DNA of 7,199 nt, from the NCBI GenBank assembly GCA_001751225.1, contig MAXT01000217.1, positions 1-7,199 on the forward strand, written 5' to 3'. The position numbers and the translations under genes are program-made. The notes under the pieces are model-generated. The model saw nothing but the letters and a program-made list of their open reading frames with translations. It did no database searches and was not told the origin of the DNA. Origin of the DNA: Desulfuromonadales bacterium C00003107. GTDB taxonomy: Bacteria > Desulfobacterota > Desulfuromonadia > Desulfuromonadales > Syntrophotaleaceae. Below, piece by piece: positions 6,136 through 7,199 of the stretch. Position 1 is the first letter of the stretch; the number at the start of each line of letters is the position of its first letter.

Positions 6136-6972
6136 ATGAAAGAAGTTGTCAAGATGTGGAGTAACACCCGAATGATCATCCTTGTGGCGCTCTCGGCGGC
6201 GATCTATGCTGCCTTCCTGATCGTCTTTAAGGGTGGCATTGTGCTTGTTCCTGGCATAACAGAGGTGCGTCCAGCCAATGTTTTTCCGCCAGTATTCGGC
6301 ATTCTGTTTGGGCCAGCCGGGGCATGGGGGGCAGCCATTGGTAACCTGATCGGTGATATCTTCGGCGGGACGATGGGGATTGGCTCGGTTTTCGGCTTCT
6401 TTGGTAACTTTTTCCTGGGATTTGTGCCCTACAAGATGTGGGGAGCGGCCTGGGGTCTTGTTTCCAAGGATGACATGTCGCAAACAACCAACAGCCTGAA
6501 AAAACTTATAGCCTTCGAGATCATTGCCCTGGTAGCTTCGGCTGCCTGCGCCATTGTGATCGCATGGTATTTAGACCTGGCAGGAATCGTGCCTTACGCC
6601 TTTCTGGCGATTACAATCACTGTAAATAACTTCGCCGCTGCGGTTGTCATAGGTCCGATTTTGCTCGCACTCTTTTACCCCCGCATCAAACGCTGGAATC
6701 TGCTTTGGACTGATATCATGGTCAAAGAGGATGTCTCCAAGGGCTTCGCAGTGCAATTGGGTTCGACTGTGATGACCATTGGCGCCCTGGGTGGTTTGAT
6801 CGTTGGGATCCTCGTCGCTGTTGGCGCGGCTGGGCAGGAGATTTATGGCTTTGCAGGCGAATCTGGCCAAGTTGCAGTTTGGCTTGCAGTGCTGCCATTC
6901 CTTCTGATGATTGTTGTCGCCAGCTTCATGCTTTCGGGGCAGGAACAGTTCGTCGAAGAAGATCTGGATTAG
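6136..6972 (+). CDS. ECF transporter substrate-binding S component, C-terminally extended
   Basis: This 278-residue, very hydrophobic protein has the ECF S-component hallmark near its N-terminus: the first helix holds ALSAAIYAAF (18-27) with overlapping AxxxA motifs that contact the T component. The segment VRPANVFPPVFGILFGPAGA (44-63), followed by GNLIGDIFGG (69-78), resembles the riboflavin-transporter-like S family (ECF-ribofla_trS). Further hydrophobic stretches lie near 82-98, 124-146, 153-182, 207-232 and 247-268; the chain ends in an acidic tail (EEDLD). Typical S components are about 170-200 residues with six helices, so the last 80 or so residues, with two extra helices, are unusual. 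GGAGG (6126-6130) is five bases from ATG 6136 and two from ATG 6133, so 6136 is preferred. With the ATPase and T genes upstream it completes an ECF transporter. The ligand is unknown; the neighbouring enzymes suggest a nucleoside. Confidence 0.85.
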   Translation: MKEVVKMWSNTRMIILVALSAAIYAAFLIVFKGGIVLVPGITEVRPANVFPPVFGILFGPAGAWGAAIGNLIGDIFGGTMGIGSVFGFFGNFFLGFVPYKMWGAAWGLVSKDDMSQTTNSLKKLIAFEIIALVASAACAIVIAWYLDLAGIVPYAFLAITITVNNFAAAVVIGPILLALFYPRIKRWNLLWTDIMVKEDVSKGFAVQLGSTVMTIGALGGLIVGILVAVGAAGQEIYGFAGESGQVAVWLAVLPFLLMIVVASFMLSGQEQFVEEDLD

Positions 6973-7001
6973 TCGGTCCATTTCTGCTTTGGATTAGAGT
7001 T

Positions 7002-7033
7002 ACTTCGGGGCGGGAAATCACCCGCCCCGAAGT
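7002..7033 (+). terminator. Strong GC-rich hairpin after the S-component gene, probable terminator
   Basis: A perfect 13-bp stem, ACTTCGGGGCGGG (7002-7014) pairing with its exact complement at 7021-7033, has a six-base loop AAATCA. It begins 30 bases after the S-component stop. Only a short, broken T-rich stretch follows (TTCATATT), so termination may be partial, leaving some read-through into the deaminase gene. Confidence 0.65.
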
Positions 7034-7073
7034 TCATATTCCAATCATCTGATCGGTATTACATGAATATGAA
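7033..7073 (+). repeat. 9-bp inverted repeat between the terminator and the deaminase gene
   Basis: TTCATATTC (7033-7041) is the exact reverse complement of GAATATGAA (7065-7073), with 23 bases between. It follows the terminator hairpin directly. The spacer contains GTATTAC (7056-7062), the last seven bases of the putative operator repeat at 792-802. It could be an operator for the downstream gene or an alternative RNA hairpin; I see no convincing promoter hexamers here. Confidence 0.35.
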
Positions 7074-7129
7074 TGCATACGGGGCATTCGATATCAAGTT
7101 GCAGTTCAACTAGCCGAAGGGAATTTTCT

Positions 7130-7199
7130 GTGGAGCGACAAATAACGGCTGATGTCGTAATCGATGGGGGGATGATTCTAACCATGAACAACGACCGCC
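7130..7199 (+). CDS. N-terminus of an amidohydrolase/deaminase (COG0402, MTA/SAH deaminase-like), cut by window edge
   Basis: Only 23 codons are present. Starting at GTG 7130, the reading is MERQITADVVIDGGMILTMN, then NDR. The pattern ADVVIDGGMILTM is the usual opening beta-sandwich strand pair of metal-dependent amidohydrolases of the cytosine deaminase / 5'-methylthioadenosine and S-adenosylhomocysteine deaminase group. AAGGGA (7117-7122) lies seven bases before the GTG. An in-frame ATG at 7073 would add 19 residues that do not look like the family. The metal-binding HxH and other catalytic residues lie beyond the window, so deaminase is an inference from this short motif plus context: it would produce the 6-oxopurine nucleoside that the phosphorylase appears built for. 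Guanine deaminase, SsnA-like or other hydrolases remain possible. Confidence 0.55.
   Translation, partial: MERQITADVVIDGGMILTMNNDR

Noticed and set aside
1..7199. CRISPR arrays, tRNA/rRNA genes, insertion sequences, phage genes
   Set aside because: No regularly spaced repeats, cloverleaf-like segments, transposase motifs or terminal inverted repeats were seen; nearly all of the window is explained by metabolic and transport genes.

Overview
This is a bacterial window: every gene is on the + strand, Shine-Dalgarno sequences are clear, GTG and TTG starts are used, and the regulator is of the RpiR type. G+C is moderate. I cannot fix the genus. A fused double-ATPase ECF transporter beside enzyme genes is compatible with Chloroflexota, Thermotogota or Clostridia-like lineages, but that is only a guess.

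Layout. Bases 81-566 encode a small cupin of the DUF985 family. It is visibly richer in G+C than what follows and probably unrelated to it. Bases 567-844 hold a weak terminator candidate, then a sigma70-like promoter with two 11-bp direct repeats 31 bp apart. From 845 to 6972 lies one tightly packed cluster: an RpiR/SIS-domain regulator, a fused ECF ATPase, an ECF transmembrane T component (its ATG overlaps the previous stop), an MtnA-like sugar-1-phosphate isomerase, an MTAP/PNP-family nucleoside phosphorylase and an ECF substrate-binding (S) membrane protein. A perfect 13-bp GC-rich hairpin (7002-7033) and a 9-bp inverted repeat follow. The window then ends in the first 23 codons of what looks like a COG0402 amidohydrolase/deaminase.

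How the genes fit together (inference). The cluster reads as an import-and-salvage system for a 5'-modified purine nucleoside, such as 5'-methylthioadenosine, 5'-deoxyadenosine or their deaminated forms. The ECF transporter would take up the nucleoside. A deaminase (cut off at the right edge) could turn the adenine base into hypoxanthine. The phosphorylase has Asn and Ala where adenine-specific MTAP has two Asp, so it should prefer 6-oxopurine nucleosides. It would release the base and give a sugar-1-phosphate, which the MtnA-like enzyme would isomerise to the ketose-1-phosphate. The RpiR regulator, with an intact sugar-phosphate-binding motif, would sense one of these sugar phosphates and control its own promoter through the direct repeats. 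No enzyme that would consume the ketose-1-phosphate is in view. The isomerase keeps its catalytic Cys and Asp but has lost the RGAP motif of classical MtnA, so the natural substrate may not be methylthioribose-1-phosphate.
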